Shown in pieces: positions 10,248 through 18,710 of a DNA stretch of 64,000 bases. Position 1 is the first letter of the stretch. Every line of letters begins with the position of its first letter. The DNA is taken from NCBI RefSeq assembly GCF_007785815.1, contig NZ_VNIM01000002.1, positions 1 to 64,000 on the forward strand, read 5' to 3'. Source of the stretch: Alterirhizorhabdus solaris. GTDB lineage: Bacteria > Pseudomonadota > Alphaproteobacteria > Sphingomonadales > Sphingomonadaceae. The notes under the pieces were generated by a model, which did no database searches, had not been told where the DNA came from, and saw nothing but the letters and a program-made list of their open reading frames with translations. The translations under genes and the position numbers were made by a program.

Positions 10248-11350
10248 TGCGCGATTCCGTCGTCCCCGCCGCGCTTGCCCGCCTGCCGTGGGTTCTGATC
10301 CTGCTCGTCGTGGCGATCGGCAGCTTCGGGCTGGTGGTGCTCTATTCGGCGGCGGGCGGCAGCATCCGGCCGTGGGCGATCTCGCAGGGGACGCGGTTCT
10401 TCGTCTTCCTTGGCGGCGCGCTGGTGCTGTCACGCGTGCGGGAGGATCAGATCAAGGCGATGGCCTTTCCCGCCTACGCCGTCCTTGTGCTGCTGCTGCT
10501 GGTGGTGGAGCTGTTCGGTTTCGTCGGCGGCGGCAGCCAGCGATGGCTCGATCTCGGCTTCATCCGGCTCCAGCCGTCCGAACTGATGAAGCCGGCGATC
10601 GTGTTGGTGCTCGCCCGCTTCTACGATCTGCTGCCGGCTGGCGAGATCCGCCGCTGGCATGCGATCTGGCCGGCGGCGCTGCTGATCGGCGTGCCGGCGG
10701 CGCTGGTGATGCTTCAGCCCGATCTGGGCACCGCGCTGATGATCGTGGCGGGTGGCCTCACCGTCACCTTCCTGGCCGGGGTGCCGTTGCGGCTGTTCAT
10801 CGGCGGCGGGCTGGGCGTGGCGGCGGCCGCCCCGCTCGCGTGGTTTTTCGCGATGCACGATTATCAGCGCAACCGCGTGCTGATCTTCCTCGATCCCGAG
10901 AGCGATCCGCTGGGTACCGGCTACCACATCAGCCAGTCGAAGATTGCGATCGGATCGGGCGGGATCTTCGGCAAGGGTTTCCTCAACGGCACGCAGAGCC
11001 ACCTCGATTACCTGCCCGAAGGCCACACCGATTTCGTGTTCGCCACCATGGCCGAGGAATGGGGCATGATGGGTGGGCTGTTCCTGATCGCCGCATTCCT
11101 GGCGGTAGTGAACTGGGGCATCCGCGTGGCCCTGCGGCAGGAGGGCAAGTTCGCCCGGCTGGCGGCGGCCGGGCTGGCGACGACGATCTTCTTCTACGTG
11201 GCGATCAACCTGATGATGGTGATGGGCCTGGCCCCCGTGGTGGGCATCCCGCTGCCGCTGGTGTCGTTCGGCGGCTCGGCGATGATGACGGTGCTGCTGT
11301 GCCTGGGCCTGCTGATGGCGATCGACCGAAACGCGCCCACCGCCCGCTGA
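10247..11350 (+). CDS. rodA: Peptidoglycan glycosyltransferase RodA
   Basis: RodA is the SEDS-family polymerase partner of PBP2. I place the start at ATG 10247, overlapping the mrdA stop as TGATG, giving MRDSVVPAALARLPWV and a 367-residue, ten-helix protein. The longer upstream frame merely reads through the mrdA tail in another frame. SEDS signatures are visible: GGSQRWLDLGFIRLQPSELMKP, QPDLGTALM, and the catalytic-region NGTQSHLDYLPEGHTDFVFA with the conserved Asp. It ends the operon 97 bases before tRNA-Lys. Confidence 0.95.
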   Translation: MRDSVVPAALARLPWVLILLVVAIGSFGLVVLYSAAGGSIRPWAISQGTRFFVFLGGALVLSRVREDQIKAMAFPAYAVLVLLLLVVELFGFVGGGSQRWLDLGFIRLQPSELMKPAIVLVLARFYDLLPAGEIRRWHAIWPAALLIGVPAALVMLQPDLGTALMIVAGGLTVTFLAGVPLRLFIGGGLGVAAAAPLAWFFAMHDYQRNRVLIFLDPESDPLGTGYHISQSKIAIGSGGIFGKGFLNGTQSHLDYLPEGHTDFVFATMAEEWGMMGGLFLIAAFLAVVNWGIRVALRQEGKFARLAAAGLATTIFFYVAINLMMVMGLAPVVGIPLPLVSFGGSAMMTVLLCLGLLMAIDRNAPTAR

Positions 11351-11446
11351 GATTTTTCGCACATGCCTGTTTACACCGCGCGACCCCACTGCTAATCGCG
11401 CCGCTCGCAACGCAGCGAGGCTCTTCGGACCAAGCGGCAGCGGTGT

Positions 11447-11522
<76 letters not shown>

Positions 11523-12112
11523 TACTTTCAATAACTTAGTCCCTTCTTTCCGACCGCGGGATCGGTGCTAGGTATCGCGCTAGGTAACAGCATTCCGAAA
11601 TTGCGGTGCGCAGCGCGTTTTTAACCTATGATCCGTATCGCCGCGGTCGTGTTGAGAGCGGATGCCGGCGCCGCTGGCCGCGCGGCCTGCGGTCAGCGCA
11701 ATTCATCGAGCCCTCGGAAGTGAGAGGATGCTCCTGTTCGACTCGGCACTCAGGCGTGATCGCCTGGGAACCTAGTCCCGATTCGCTCGACGCAAACACT
11801 TCAACATCTCGTCGAGGAGGCTGAGCGACCGATCGCAGGCCGATCACCGCGCAACCTCAACCGTGACCTACCTTTCGAATTCGGCCCAGATGGGACCGGT
11901 GGTGAGCGCGACGGCGCTGCGCTTAAGGGAGCGCGCGAGGCACGCACGGTCGCCGAGCGATGGCCTGGCTAGACGAGTTGCGGCACGCAGAAGACGGACA
12001 CCGATGTTAGGCAATGGTAGGGCAGCTCCGTCTCTGGCCTGAAAAGCGCGAGCGGAATTGGCAGGCGATGTTGAGTCCTACGGCATGCCGTAAGCTACCG
12101 AAGGAATGGCTA
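11523..12112. other. 590 bases without a supported gene, between tRNA-Lys and the IS
   Basis: Short frames on both strands here lack ribosome sites and family character. Two notes: an 8-base direct repeat GCTAGGTA around 11568-11585, and a perfect 14-base palindrome TACGGCATGCCGTA at 12079-12092. The last four bases, GCTA, are the left copy of the IS3 target duplication. No integrase or recognisable integrase fragment is present. Confidence 0.5.
12109..12112. repeat. Left target-site duplication of the IS3 element (GCTA)
   Basis: GCTA lies directly outside the left inverted repeat and recurs at 14995-14998 directly outside the right one. Four bases is a usual duplication length for the IS407 group of the IS3 family. 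Confidence 0.75.
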
Positions 12113-12125
12113 TGACGTGCTCCCC
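12113..12125. repeat. IS3 inverted repeat, orfB-side end
   Basis: TGACGTGCTCCCC, identical in all 13 bases to the inverted copy at 14982-14994. Similarity continues less perfectly for about 30 more bases, including a shared GAGTCCG. Confidence 0.85.
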
Positions 12126-12138
12126 AAAGCTCTACCAA

Positions 12139-12456
12139 TCATAACTGGAGTCCGGGGTTGGTATGGTGCCCTTGGGGGCGGTGTTGCACAACCCGCCTGG
12201 CAACATCAGCGGGCGTCAGCCCGCCAACACCACTATGCGGGCGCACATGGTTGTAGTCGTCGCGCCAGAGCCGCAGCACCGAGCGGGCATGGCCAAGTGA
12301 CACGAACAGCGTCTCGTTGAGGCACTCGTCGCGCAGGCGGCCGTTGAAGCTCTCGACGTAGCCGTTCTGCTGAGGCTTGCCCGGCGCGATATAGTGCCAC
12401 TCGACAGGCCGCTCCTGCGTCCATCTCAGGATCGCAAGGCTGGTCAGCTCGGTGCC
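12139..12456 (-). pseudogene. IS3 transposase OrfB, C-terminal half (split)
   Basis: Read on the minus strand this begins [12 protein letters not shown] and contains [17 protein letters not shown] with the third catalytic residue (Glu) of the DDE triad, then [15 protein letters not shown], and ends in TGA at 12139. It has no start of its own. The N-terminal half lies at 14121-14678. Joined across the inner element the frame is exact: SDN then GTELTS. The part is intact in sequence but cut off from its promoter and N-terminus. Confidence 0.88.
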
Positions 12457-12464
12457 GTAGCACA

Positions 12465-12478
12465 TTGGGAAGGGTCGG
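12465..12478. repeat. Left subterminal inverted repeat of the IS110-family element
   Basis: TTGGGAAGGGTCGG here faces TCGGGAAGCGTTGG read in the opposite direction at the right end, with 11 of 14 positions identical. Both copies sit 8 bases inside the inferred ends. Confidence 0.65.
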
Positions 12479-12610
12479 ATCGGGAGCCGCCGAGGCCCTG
12501 ATGGAGGCAAGGCCGCGGAGCGGCCGCAGGCTTCATCAGGGCAAGCCATGGCCGGCCAGCGGGTCTCTAAAGTGAGGTTGTCGAGACAACACTTTGGAGG
12601 CCGACCGACC

Positions 12611-13882
12611 ATGACCAAGCTAACCTCTACGCCTGCCGGCGCCGTGCTGGTAGCCATCGATATGTCCAAAAACCGGCAGGAGGTCCTCATCGAGCGACCG
12701 GAAGGCGGCCGGCGCCGGCGAATGACCGTCATGGCGACCAGGCAGGACTATGACGGCTTTGCCGAGCAACTCGCTGCCATCGGGCGCCCCATCATCGTCG
12801 GCTTCGAGGCGACGGGTAATTACCATCGCACGCTGGCGCACCGGCTGCTGACGGCGGGGTTCGAGCTGCGGCTCATCTCATCGGTCGCCCTCGCCCGAAC
12901 GCGCGAGGCGCTGCACAACGGCTGGGATAAAAACGATCCCAAGGACGCGCAGGTCATCCTGCATATGCTGCGGATCGGCGCGACGCAGCGTTACGTCGAC
13001 CCGCTCGCCGCAGGCATCAATGACCTGCAGGAGCTCTCGAAGACCCACGAGACGATCTCCAGGATGAAGACGCAGACCTGGCACCGGATCCTGACACACT
13101 ACCTGCCGCTGTATTTCCCCGAGATCGCTCGCTTCGCGGGTAACAGCCGGTCCGACTGGTTCCTCGCGCTCATCGAGCGGTTTCCGACACCGGTCACCAT
13201 CACGGTGCTGGACCGCGACGCGTTCTCGGCCGCGGCCTGGCCGCTCATCGGCCGCAAGGTCTCCAAGGCACGGCTCATTAACGACATCTACGAGACGGCG
13301 TCCGCCTCGACGGCACTGCCGGTGCCGGAAGACTCAGCTGCCATCACCATGTTCCGCATGGTCATCGCGCAGGGCCGCAGCCTCATCCACCAGCGCGACG
13401 AGATCGAGCAGCTGGCCCATGCGCGGCTCGCCGATCACGTCGACTACCAGTTGCTGCGCAACATTCCGGGCATCGGTCCGATCAACGCGCTGACCATCTT
13501 GGCCGAGGCCGGTGATCTGCGCCGCTTCAACCATCATCGTCAGTTCCTGAAGTTCTGCGGCCTTGATCTCGCCACCTGCCAGTCGGGTACGTTCCGCGGC
13601 CGCACCAAGCTGTCTAAGTACGGCAACGCGCGTCTGCGCCGCACCTTCTGGATGGCTGCCCAGGTCGCCGCGCGTCAGCGCGACAACAGCTTCCGCGACA
13701 AGCTCGGACGGTACACCGCCGGGCACGCGGACGATGCCGACCGTCGCCGCAAGGCGATGACGGCACTCACCGCCAAGATGGCGCGTGTGGCTCACGCCGT
13801 CGTCAAGACGGGGACAGAGTACCGGCCGTTCCTCGAACGGTCGGATGCCAGGTGGAAGGACCCCTCTCTGCAAGTGCCGTGA
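12611..13882 (+). CDS. IS110-family DEDD transposase
   Basis: A 423-residue recombinase that moves the element without hairpin or DDE chemistry. ATG 12611 is chosen for the TTTGGAGG site ten bases upstream, and a longer frame to 12548 has no such site. The RuvC-like N-terminal domain has [12 protein letters not shown] (first Asp), [14 protein letters not shown] (Glu) and [15 protein letters not shown] (the Asp pair), together DEDD. The C-terminal Tnp20 domain has [18 protein letters not shown] and [18 protein letters not shown] with the Ser-bearing region. No frameshift or stop interrupts it. Confidence 0.93.
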   Translation: MTKLTSTPAGAVLVAIDMSKNRQEVLIERPEGGRRRRMTVMATRQDYDGFAEQLAAIGRPIIVGFEATGNYHRTLAHRLLTAGFELRLISSVALARTREALHNGWDKNDPKDAQVILHMLRIGATQRYVDPLAAGINDLQELSKTHETISRMKTQTWHRILTHYLPLYFPEIARFAGNSRSDWFLALIERFPTPVTITVLDRDAFSAAAWPLIGRKVSKARLINDIYETASASTALPVPEDSAAITMFRMVIAQGRSLIHQRDEIEQLAHARLADHVDYQLLRNIPGIGPINALTILAEAGDLRRFNHHRQFLKFCGLDLATCQSGTFRGRTKLSKYGNARLRRTFWMAAQVAARQRDNSFRDKLGRYTAGHADDADRRRKAMTALTAKMARVAHAVVKTGTEYRPFLERSDARWKDPSLQVP

Positions 13883-14098
13883 GGGCGCTCGTCGAGCGAC
13901 CCTGTAGATAATGTTCGGGCCTTCCACCTGGGTGCGTATCTCGTCTTAAGGATGGTGAGGACCACGGCCGCCTCGGCGCCGCTGGATCCTATGTTTGCTA
14001 TGGCAGGGAGCGATCCCGTTGACGGTGGGAGCCATCTGGCTCAGATTGCATGCCGCGCCGATGGTTGTCGGCGCCAGGAGACCTGCGGGCCAAACCCG
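13883..14098 (+). ncRNA. Candidate guide RNA region (bridge/seekRNA-like) of the IS110-family element
   Basis: IS110 and IS1111 elements encode a guide RNA in a noncoding flank, and in IS1111 types it lies after the transposase gene. This flank is the longer of the two and holds a strong short hairpin (GCTCG-TCGAGC, about 13886-13897). Two short stretches resemble the occupied target: 13972-13984 matches 11 of 13 bases across the rejoined target junction, and 14064-14070 (GTTGTCG) matches the seven bases right of the junction. Short matches in GC-rich DNA can be chance. Boundaries and strand are inferred. Confidence 0.4.
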
Positions 14099-14112
14099 CC
14101 AACGCTTCCCGA
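14099..14112. repeat. Right subterminal inverted repeat of the IS110-family element
   Basis: CCAACGCTTCCCGA, whose reverse complement matches the left repeat in 11 of 14 positions, placed symmetrically 8 bases inside the right end. Confidence 0.65.
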
Positions 14113-14120
14113 CATAGGAC

Positions 14121-14678
14121 GTTGTCGCTGACAATCATCAACGGCGACACCCCGCGGGCAGCGATGATGGCGTCCAACTCGCGGGCGACCCGCGCACCTG
14201 ACAGCGAGGTGTCGACCACCAGTGCCAGGCATTCCCGCGTGAAGTCGTCGACCACCGCCAGGATGCGAATGCGCCGGCCGCTGATCAGCGTGTCGCTGAC
14301 GAAGTCGAGGCTCCACCGCTGGTTCGGACCCTGCGGCAGCGCCATGGGCGCTCGCGTGCCCATGGCTCGTTTGCGGCCACGCCGGCGCCTCACGCGCAGG
14401 TTCTCCTCGCGGTAGAGCCGCAGCAGCTTCTTGTGGTTCATGACCAGCCCTTCGCGGGCGAGCATGATCCCCAGCCGCCGGTAGCCGAACCGACGCCGCT
14501 CGGCCGCGATCTCGCGCAGCCGCGACCGCAGGTCGCCATCATCACTACGCCGGGGCGCGTAGCGCACCGACGTCCTGTCCACGCCGAAGATGGTACACGC
14601 CCGACGCTCGCTGATGCCGAACAGCTGCCGAGCATGTTCGACAGCCTTCCGCTGAGCGGCGGGCTTCACCAGTTTTTT
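14121..14678 (-). pseudogene. IS3 transposase OrfB, N-terminal half (split)
   Basis: Entered from orfA by a -1 shift, this frame reads KKLVKPAAQRKAVEHARQ, then a HTH_21-like part with RRFGYRRLGIMLAREG, then QRWSLDFVSDTL with the first catalytic Asp, and ends in MIVSDN with the second catalytic Asp at the junction with the IS110-family element. Reading on into that element gives unrelated residues. The continuation GTELTS lies at 12456. No other damage is visible, so the gene was intact until the insertion. Confidence 0.88.
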
Positions 14679-14932
14679 CCCGCCACCTCCTTCAGCACGG
14701 CGTTGTCGAGCATTGCATCGGCCAGCAACCGTTTGAGCCGGCCGTTCTCCTCCTCGAGCACCTTCAGCTTGCGCGCCTGCGACACGTCCATGCCGCCGTA
14801 CTTGGCCTTCCAGGCGTACAACGTCGCGCTGCTGATGCCGTGCTTGCGACACACGTCGGCGGTCTTCATCCCAGCCTCCTGCTCGCGCAGCACCGCGATG
14901 ATCTGCTCCTCGCTGAACCTGCTCTTCTTCAC
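14666..14932 (-). CDS. IS3-family transposase OrfA
   Basis: An 88-residue protein with the HTH_Tnp_1 fold: MKKSRFSEEQIIAVLREQE, then TADVCRKHGISSATLYAWK as the recognition helix region, then a leucine-zipper segment ARKLKVLEEENGRLKRLL used for oligomerisation. It ends VAGKNW and TGA at 14666. Overlap with orfB and the slippery heptamer nearby mean it normally also makes the OrfAB fusion. With OrfB split, only OrfA or a truncated fusion can form, and such products can repress related elements. Confidence 0.9.
   Translation of the reverse strand: MKKSRFSEEQIIAVLREQEAGMKTADVCRKHGISSATLYAWKAKYGGMDVSQARKLKVLEEENGRLKRLLADAMLDNAVLKEVAGKNW
14672..14678 (-). promoter_or_regulatory. Programmed -1 frameshift site A-AAA-AAC
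   Basis: On the minus strand the heptamer A AAA AAC lies in the orfA frame (GGA AAA AAC), just before the orfA stop. Slipping back one base continues into orfB as G-K-K-L-V-K-P. This is the canonical IS3 arrangement. Confidence 0.8.
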
Positions 14933-14981
14933 GTCCGTCTCCTCACGAAGGCGGACTCTAGCTCAAACTGGCGGAGTTTCA

Positions 14982-14994
14982 GGGGAGCACGTCA
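14982..14994. repeat. IS3 inverted repeat, orfA-side end
   Basis: GGGGAGCACGTCA, the exact reverse complement of 12113-12125. It lies 50 bases upstream of orfA on the minus strand and probably overlaps its promoter. Confidence 0.85.
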
Positions 14995-14998
14995 GCTA
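14995..14998. repeat. Right target-site duplication of the IS3 element (GCTA)
   Basis: GCTA, the partner of 12109-12112. Joining the flanks through one copy reconstructs the empty site. I see no gene disrupted there. Confidence 0.75.
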
Positions 14999-15078
14999 TC
15001 ATCCGGTACCGTAGGCATGACGAAAGTGGCAGCGTGGTCACTTCGGTGCAGGTCGGTTGTCGTCCGATCTGGTTGGCA

Positions 15079-16338
15079 TCAGTTCGAGGTATTGGCTTTC
15101 ATCCGCTGGATTAGCCAACCCACGCTCCCGCCCTGCACGATGACGGCGAACAGGACAACGACGTAAGTTGTTGCCAAGATTAGCGTTCTGGTCGTGCTTT
15201 CCGGCAGCGAAAGAGCCAACGCGACCGAGATACCCCCTCGCAACCCTCCCCAGACAAGAATGGGGCGTGCCATTGGTCCCAGGAACAGGATCGGACGAAG
15301 TGCGATCAGCGGTATCGACACGGCAATGGTGCGCGCCAGCAGTACTAAGGGAATCACAAGCGCGCCGAGCAGCAGCATCTGAGGGTTCGGCGCGATGGCG
15401 ATTACCTCAAGCCCGATCAGCAAGAAGAGTACGGCGTTCAAAATTTCGTCGATCAGTGCCCAGAATTTGAGCAAATAATCTTTGGTAAGATCGCTCATGG
15501 CGCGTGCGACGCCGGCATTGCCGATCAGCAGGCCGGCAACGGCCATCGCCACTGGGCCGCTGACATGGATCCAGTGCGCAAGGCTGTAGCCGCCCATGAC
15601 GACGGCCAAACTGATCATGACCTCGACGTTATAGTCGTCGATGCTCCGCATAGCACGAAACGCGACCCAGCCGGTGATCAAGCCTAGGAACGCGCCACCA
15701 ACAGCCTCCTGCAAGAACGCTGTGGCGGCATGGCCGAACGAAAGTGCCTCCGCACCGCTAGCGGCGGAAAGCAGGATCGCGAACACGACAACGCCAACAC
15801 CATCGTTAAACAGGCTCTCACCCGCGACCGTCGCCTGCAATGTCGGCGGCACTGCCGCACGCTTCAGGACTCCCATGACAGCGACCGGGTCCGTAGGGCT
15901 GATCAATGCGCCAAATACGAAACACCAGATCGGCGGAACCGAGATACCGAACATGCTGGAAAGTAGCAGGAACCCCGACCCCACGATTGCCGTCGATAGC
16001 AAAACGCCGAGGGTACTGAGGACCAGGATGGGCCAGCGCCCCTTTCGCATCTCCGTCCAGTCGACGTGGAGTGCGCCTGCGAACAACAGGAACGACAGCA
16101 TGCCGTCCATCAATGTGGTGTGGAAATCGATCCCCTCCAGGAAGCCTACGACGATCGCCGAAAGGCTTTCGCCCGGAAGTGTCTGATCGACCAGGATGAC
16201 GAGCAGCGATGCGACCGCCCCCATGACCGTTAGGCCCACTGACGAGGGAAGCTTGAATACTCGGGTATTTAGATAGCCAAGGGCTGCAGCGATAACGATC
16301 AGGATTGCTGCAGCATCGAATGGACTGAGGCTCGTCAT
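15079..16338 (-). CDS. CPA1-type sodium/proton antiporter
   Basis: A 419-residue inner-membrane protein with about 12 helices that would exchange Na+ or K+ for H+. The core helices carry FGALISPTDPVAVMGVLK, containing the DPVA pair, and GESLFNDGVGVVVFAILL with the paired Asn-Asp of electroneutral CPA1 exchangers, followed by WGGLRGGISVALALSLP in a late helix with its conserved Arg. There is no long cytoplasmic C-terminal domain, so it is a minimal exchanger. It starts at ATG 16338 and stands alone between the IS block and the hydrolase gene. Ion preference cannot be read from sequence. Confidence 0.88.
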   Translation of the reverse strand: MTSLSPFDAAAILIVIAAALGYLNTRVFKLPSSVGLTVMGAVASLLVILVDQTLPGESLSAIVVGFLEGIDFHTTLMDGMLSFLLFAGALHVDWTEMRKGRWPILVLSTLGVLLSTAIVGSGFLLLSSMFGISVPPIWCFVFGALISPTDPVAVMGVLKRAAVPPTLQATVAGESLFNDGVGVVVFAILLSAASGAEALSFGHAATAFLQEAVGGAFLGLITGWVAFRAMRSIDDYNVEVMISLAVVMGGYSLAHWIHVSGPVAMAVAGLLIGNAGVARAMSDLTKDYLLKFWALIDEILNAVLFLLIGLEVIAIAPNPQMLLLGALVIPLVLLARTIAVSIPLIALRPILFLGPMARPILVWGGLRGGISVALALSLPESTTRTLILATTYVVVLFAVIVQGGSVGWLIQRMKANTSN

Positions 16339-16538
16339 GGGTCAGGCGTCCTTCAGATCCACAAACTTTGAAAATACACTATAGCGACATCCTGCCCTCG
16401 CGCCCAATCAGACCGGGGCGGCAGGCAGCATCACGTTGTCCCCGTGCCCTTGCATGGACGCCCAGTTGGGGGGCATGACCGGTTGAGATCGGCACCTGCG
16501 GTTGGGGTTCGAACCGTACCTGATGGGAGACGATCTGC

Positions 16539-17294
16539 ATGACAGAATCATTCGACTTCATCGGCGCAAGCGGCGGGCAGCTTACTGGCCGTCTCGAGCG
16601 GCCCTCCGGTGAAACGATTGGCTGGGCGATCTTTGCGCATTGCTTTACCTGCGGGAAGGACAGTCTGGCCGCGGTCCGCATCTCGCGGGCTCTTGCCCGG
16701 CGCGCGATCGGCGTCCTTCGTTTCGACTTCGCCGGCATCGGTGCCAGCGCGGGGGAGTTTGCGCGCACCACTTTCGCCGGGAACGTAGCCGACATCGCGG
16801 CGGCTGGAGAGGCGATGGCTGAGGTCGGTATTCGCCCTGCTCTGCTTGTTGGTCACAGCCTCGGCGGCGCCGCCGTGCTGTCAGCGGCAGGAGCGATGCA
16901 GAATGTGAGAGCTGTGGGCACGATCGCAGCGCCCGCCGATGTCGACCATGTGCTCAAGCACTTGGGTCCGGAGGCGCTGGCGGCGATCGAACGCGATGGC
17001 GACGGTGAAATCCGGCTGGGCAACCGATCCTTTGCGGTGCGGAAGTCGTTCATCGACGCGCTCCGCCGACAGGATCTGACCGCATGCGTAGCGTCGTTGC
17101 GAACCTCTCTTCTCTTCATGCATAGTCCACGCGACGAAACGGTAGACATTGGCAATGCGGAACGGCTGTTCCGAGTGGCAATGCACCCTAAAAGCTTCGT
17201 GTCGCTCGGCGACGCGGATCATCTGTTGACGGACAAGGATGACGCCGTTTTTGCAGCTGACCTCATCGCCTCGTGGGCACGCCGCTACTTGTAG
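16539..17294 (+). CDS. Alpha/beta hydrolase
   Basis: A 251-residue single-domain serine hydrolase without a signal peptide. The nucleophile elbow is LLVGHSLGGAAV (Ser at about residue 109), the acid is in HSPRDETVDI, and the base is His in LGDADHLLTDKDD. HCFTCGKDSLAAVRISRALA near residue 35 places the oxyanion-hole region. Similar proteins are often found fused to or next to OsmC-type redox proteins, but none is adjacent here. The substrate is unknown. It converges with the BON-MscS gene, with only four bases between the stops. Confidence 0.85.
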   Translation: MTESFDFIGASGGQLTGRLERPSGETIGWAIFAHCFTCGKDSLAAVRISRALARRAIGVLRFDFAGIGASAGEFARTTFAGNVADIAAAGEAMAEVGIRPALLVGHSLGGAAVLSAAGAMQNVRAVGTIAAPADVDHVLKHLGPEALAAIERDGDGEIRLGNRSFAVRKSFIDALRRQDLTACVASLRTSLLFMHSPRDETVDIGNAERLFRVAMHPKSFVSLGDADHLLTDKDDAVFAADLIASWARRYL

Positions 17295-17298
17295 CCCG

Positions 17299-18657
17299 TC
17301 ACTCGATCGGACGGTCGCTGTCGAGCAGGTCGCCCTTGTCAGTCGCCGACCGCTCATCCGCCACCAGCTTCTCGATGTGCAGATCGGGACTGGTGTCTTG
17401 GTCGAGCGCAGGAGCTTGCACCGGCTTCGCAGGCTTTGCGCTTGGTTGCGGTGCCGCATCCATGCTCTTGAGGGGTAGCGGAGCGCCTTCGTCGAAACGC
17501 AAGCGGTAAATCGGCTCGGGCAACGCGAAGCCTGCATTCGTGAGAGCGCGGGCGACGGTGTTGATGGCGAGACTTCTACCCTTAAGGAAGTCGGTGTCCT
17601 TTTGGTCAAGCCATCCGAAAAACCTCAGTACGATGTTCGAGTCGCCAACGTCCTGGATGATCGCCGTCGCCTTTGGGGTATCGAGCACGAATTTGAGGGC
17701 GTTCAATGCCGCCAGCCCGACCGCCATACCCTCGATCGGATCGTCATCGGCGTCCACGCCGAGTTCGAAGACGAAGCGGCGTTCTGAATTGCGAGTGTAG
17801 TTCAGGATGACCGACTTGAAGACAATCGAGTTGGGAATGCGCAGGTGATTGCCGTCCAAGGTCATCAGCACGGTCGCACGGGAGGTCAGGCGGACGACGC
17901 GGCCCTCGTTGCCTTCGATTACGACATGATCGTTGGCGCGGAATGGCTGACGCAGGCTCAGCATCAGGCTGGAGACATAATTATCGACGGTGTCTCGCAC
18001 GGCGAAGCCCAGCGCGATGCCGATCACCCCTGCCCCACCCAGCACGCCCCCCAGCAGCGCGGTCGCTCCCAGTACCTCCAGCGCCGCGATCAGCCCAAGG
18101 ATGACGAATACGAACCGGACGAACGTCGCGGCGAGTTCGGCCAGGAACGGGTTGGGTGCGATCCAGCGCCACAGTCGGTCGATTGACGCGAGCATGTAGC
18201 CGAAAAAGCCGATAGTAAGGCCGATTGCCAAGGCGACCCCCAGCAGCGGGAGAGCGCGGACGAGATCGCGCAGATCACCCCCGAACTGCCCAAACGCCGG
18301 CGACAGGTTCGTGTTCACGTCGAGATCGCGGGTCAGTTCATTCTGGACGGTTACGACGCCGGCAACCCGCCCGGCGATCGCTTCCGCACGCTGGATGTCG
18401 GCTGGCGCCGGCACGGTGCCGCTCAACGTTACCACGCCCGCCGAAACTCGCACTTGAACCGCGCGCAGCGCCTGAATTTCGGAGAAGATGCTCCGAATCC
18501 GAAGAGTTATATCGGTGTTCTCGGTGGCGGCAGTCTTAGTGGCGATCGCCGCGGCAGGGGGCGCGGGATCCGCGGCCGGAGCGGCTTCCTGCGCTAACCC
18601 GGCCGGCGCGCATAACAGCAAGCACAGGGCCATCAGAACTCGCGTAAGCGAGACCAT
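17299..18657 (-). CDS. Mechanosensitive channel of the MscS family with a periplasmic BON domain
   Basis: Start at ATG 18657 gives MVSLTRVLMALCLLLCAPAGLAQ, a clear signal peptide. A BON domain follows (about residues 55-115, RVSAGVVTLSGTVPAPADIQRAEAIA), then three membrane helices, the pore helix region GAGVIGIALGFAVRDTVDNY, and the MscS beta and alpha-beta domains. A Pro/Ala-rich tail of about 55 residues closes the 452-residue protein. MscS channels release solutes on hypo-osmotic shock, and the BON domain may tether the channel to the envelope. A second, shorter MscS protein is encoded at 47332-48225. Confidence 0.88.
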   Translation of the reverse strand: MVSLTRVLMALCLLLCAPAGLAQEAAPAADPAPPAAAIATKTAATENTDITLRIRSIFSEIQALRAVQVRVSAGVVTLSGTVPAPADIQRAEAIAGRVAGVVTVQNELTRDLDVNTNLSPAFGQFGGDLRDLVRALPLLGVALAIGLTIGFFGYMLASIDRLWRWIAPNPFLAELAATFVRFVFVILGLIAALEVLGATALLGGVLGGAGVIGIALGFAVRDTVDNYVSSLMLSLRQPFRANDHVVIEGNEGRVVRLTSRATVLMTLDGNHLRIPNSIVFKSVILNYTRNSERRFVFELGVDADDDPIEGMAVGLAALNALKFVLDTPKATAIIQDVGDSNIVLRFFGWLDQKDTDFLKGRSLAINTVARALTNAGFALPEPIYRLRFDEGAPLPLKSMDAAPQPSAKPAKPVQAPALDQDTSPDLHIEKLVADERSATDKGDLLDSDRPIE

Positions 18658-18710
18658 AGCTGAAAATTGTTCAGGGCGAGACGAACCACTGTAGCATTTG
18701 ATCTTGGTGA

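Larger units (their letters stand above)
12457..14120 (+). mobile_element. IS110-family (IS1111-like) insertion sequence
   Basis: The limits follow from the broken OrfB frame: host sequence stops at 12456 and resumes at 14121, with a two-base GT ambiguity. Length is about 1664 bases. There is no target duplication, as usual for this family. Imperfect subterminal inverted repeats (11 of 14 bases) lie 8 bases inside each end, at 12465-12478 and 14099-14112, a trait of the IS1111 subgroup. One transposase gene is flanked by 154 bases upstream and 238 bases downstream of noncoding DNA. Nothing suggests decay, so it may be active. Confidence 0.87.
12113..14994 (-). mobile_element. IS3-family (IS407-like) element, interrupted by an IS110-family element
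   Basis: Terminal inverted repeats TGACGTGCTCCCC occupy 12113-12125 and, inverted, 14982-14994. They are flanked by the GCTA duplication. Removing the inner element (about 1664 bases) leaves about 1218 bases, the normal size for this group. It encodes, on the minus strand, orfA and the frameshifted orfB of a DDE transposase. The intact duplication shows it arrived as a unit, and the inner element came later. The interrupted orfB should make this copy unable to move by itself. Confidence 0.88.

Noticed and set aside
12079-12092. Perfect palindrome TACGGCATGCCGTA left of the IS3 element
   Set aside because: It is single, not paired with a promoter or gene start, and 14-base palindromes can arise by chance in GC-rich DNA. 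Reported only as a note.
13334-13927. A minus-strand frame opposite the IS110 transposase as a possible second gene
   Set aside because: The plus-strand transposase explains the region. The antisense frame lacks start signals and family features.
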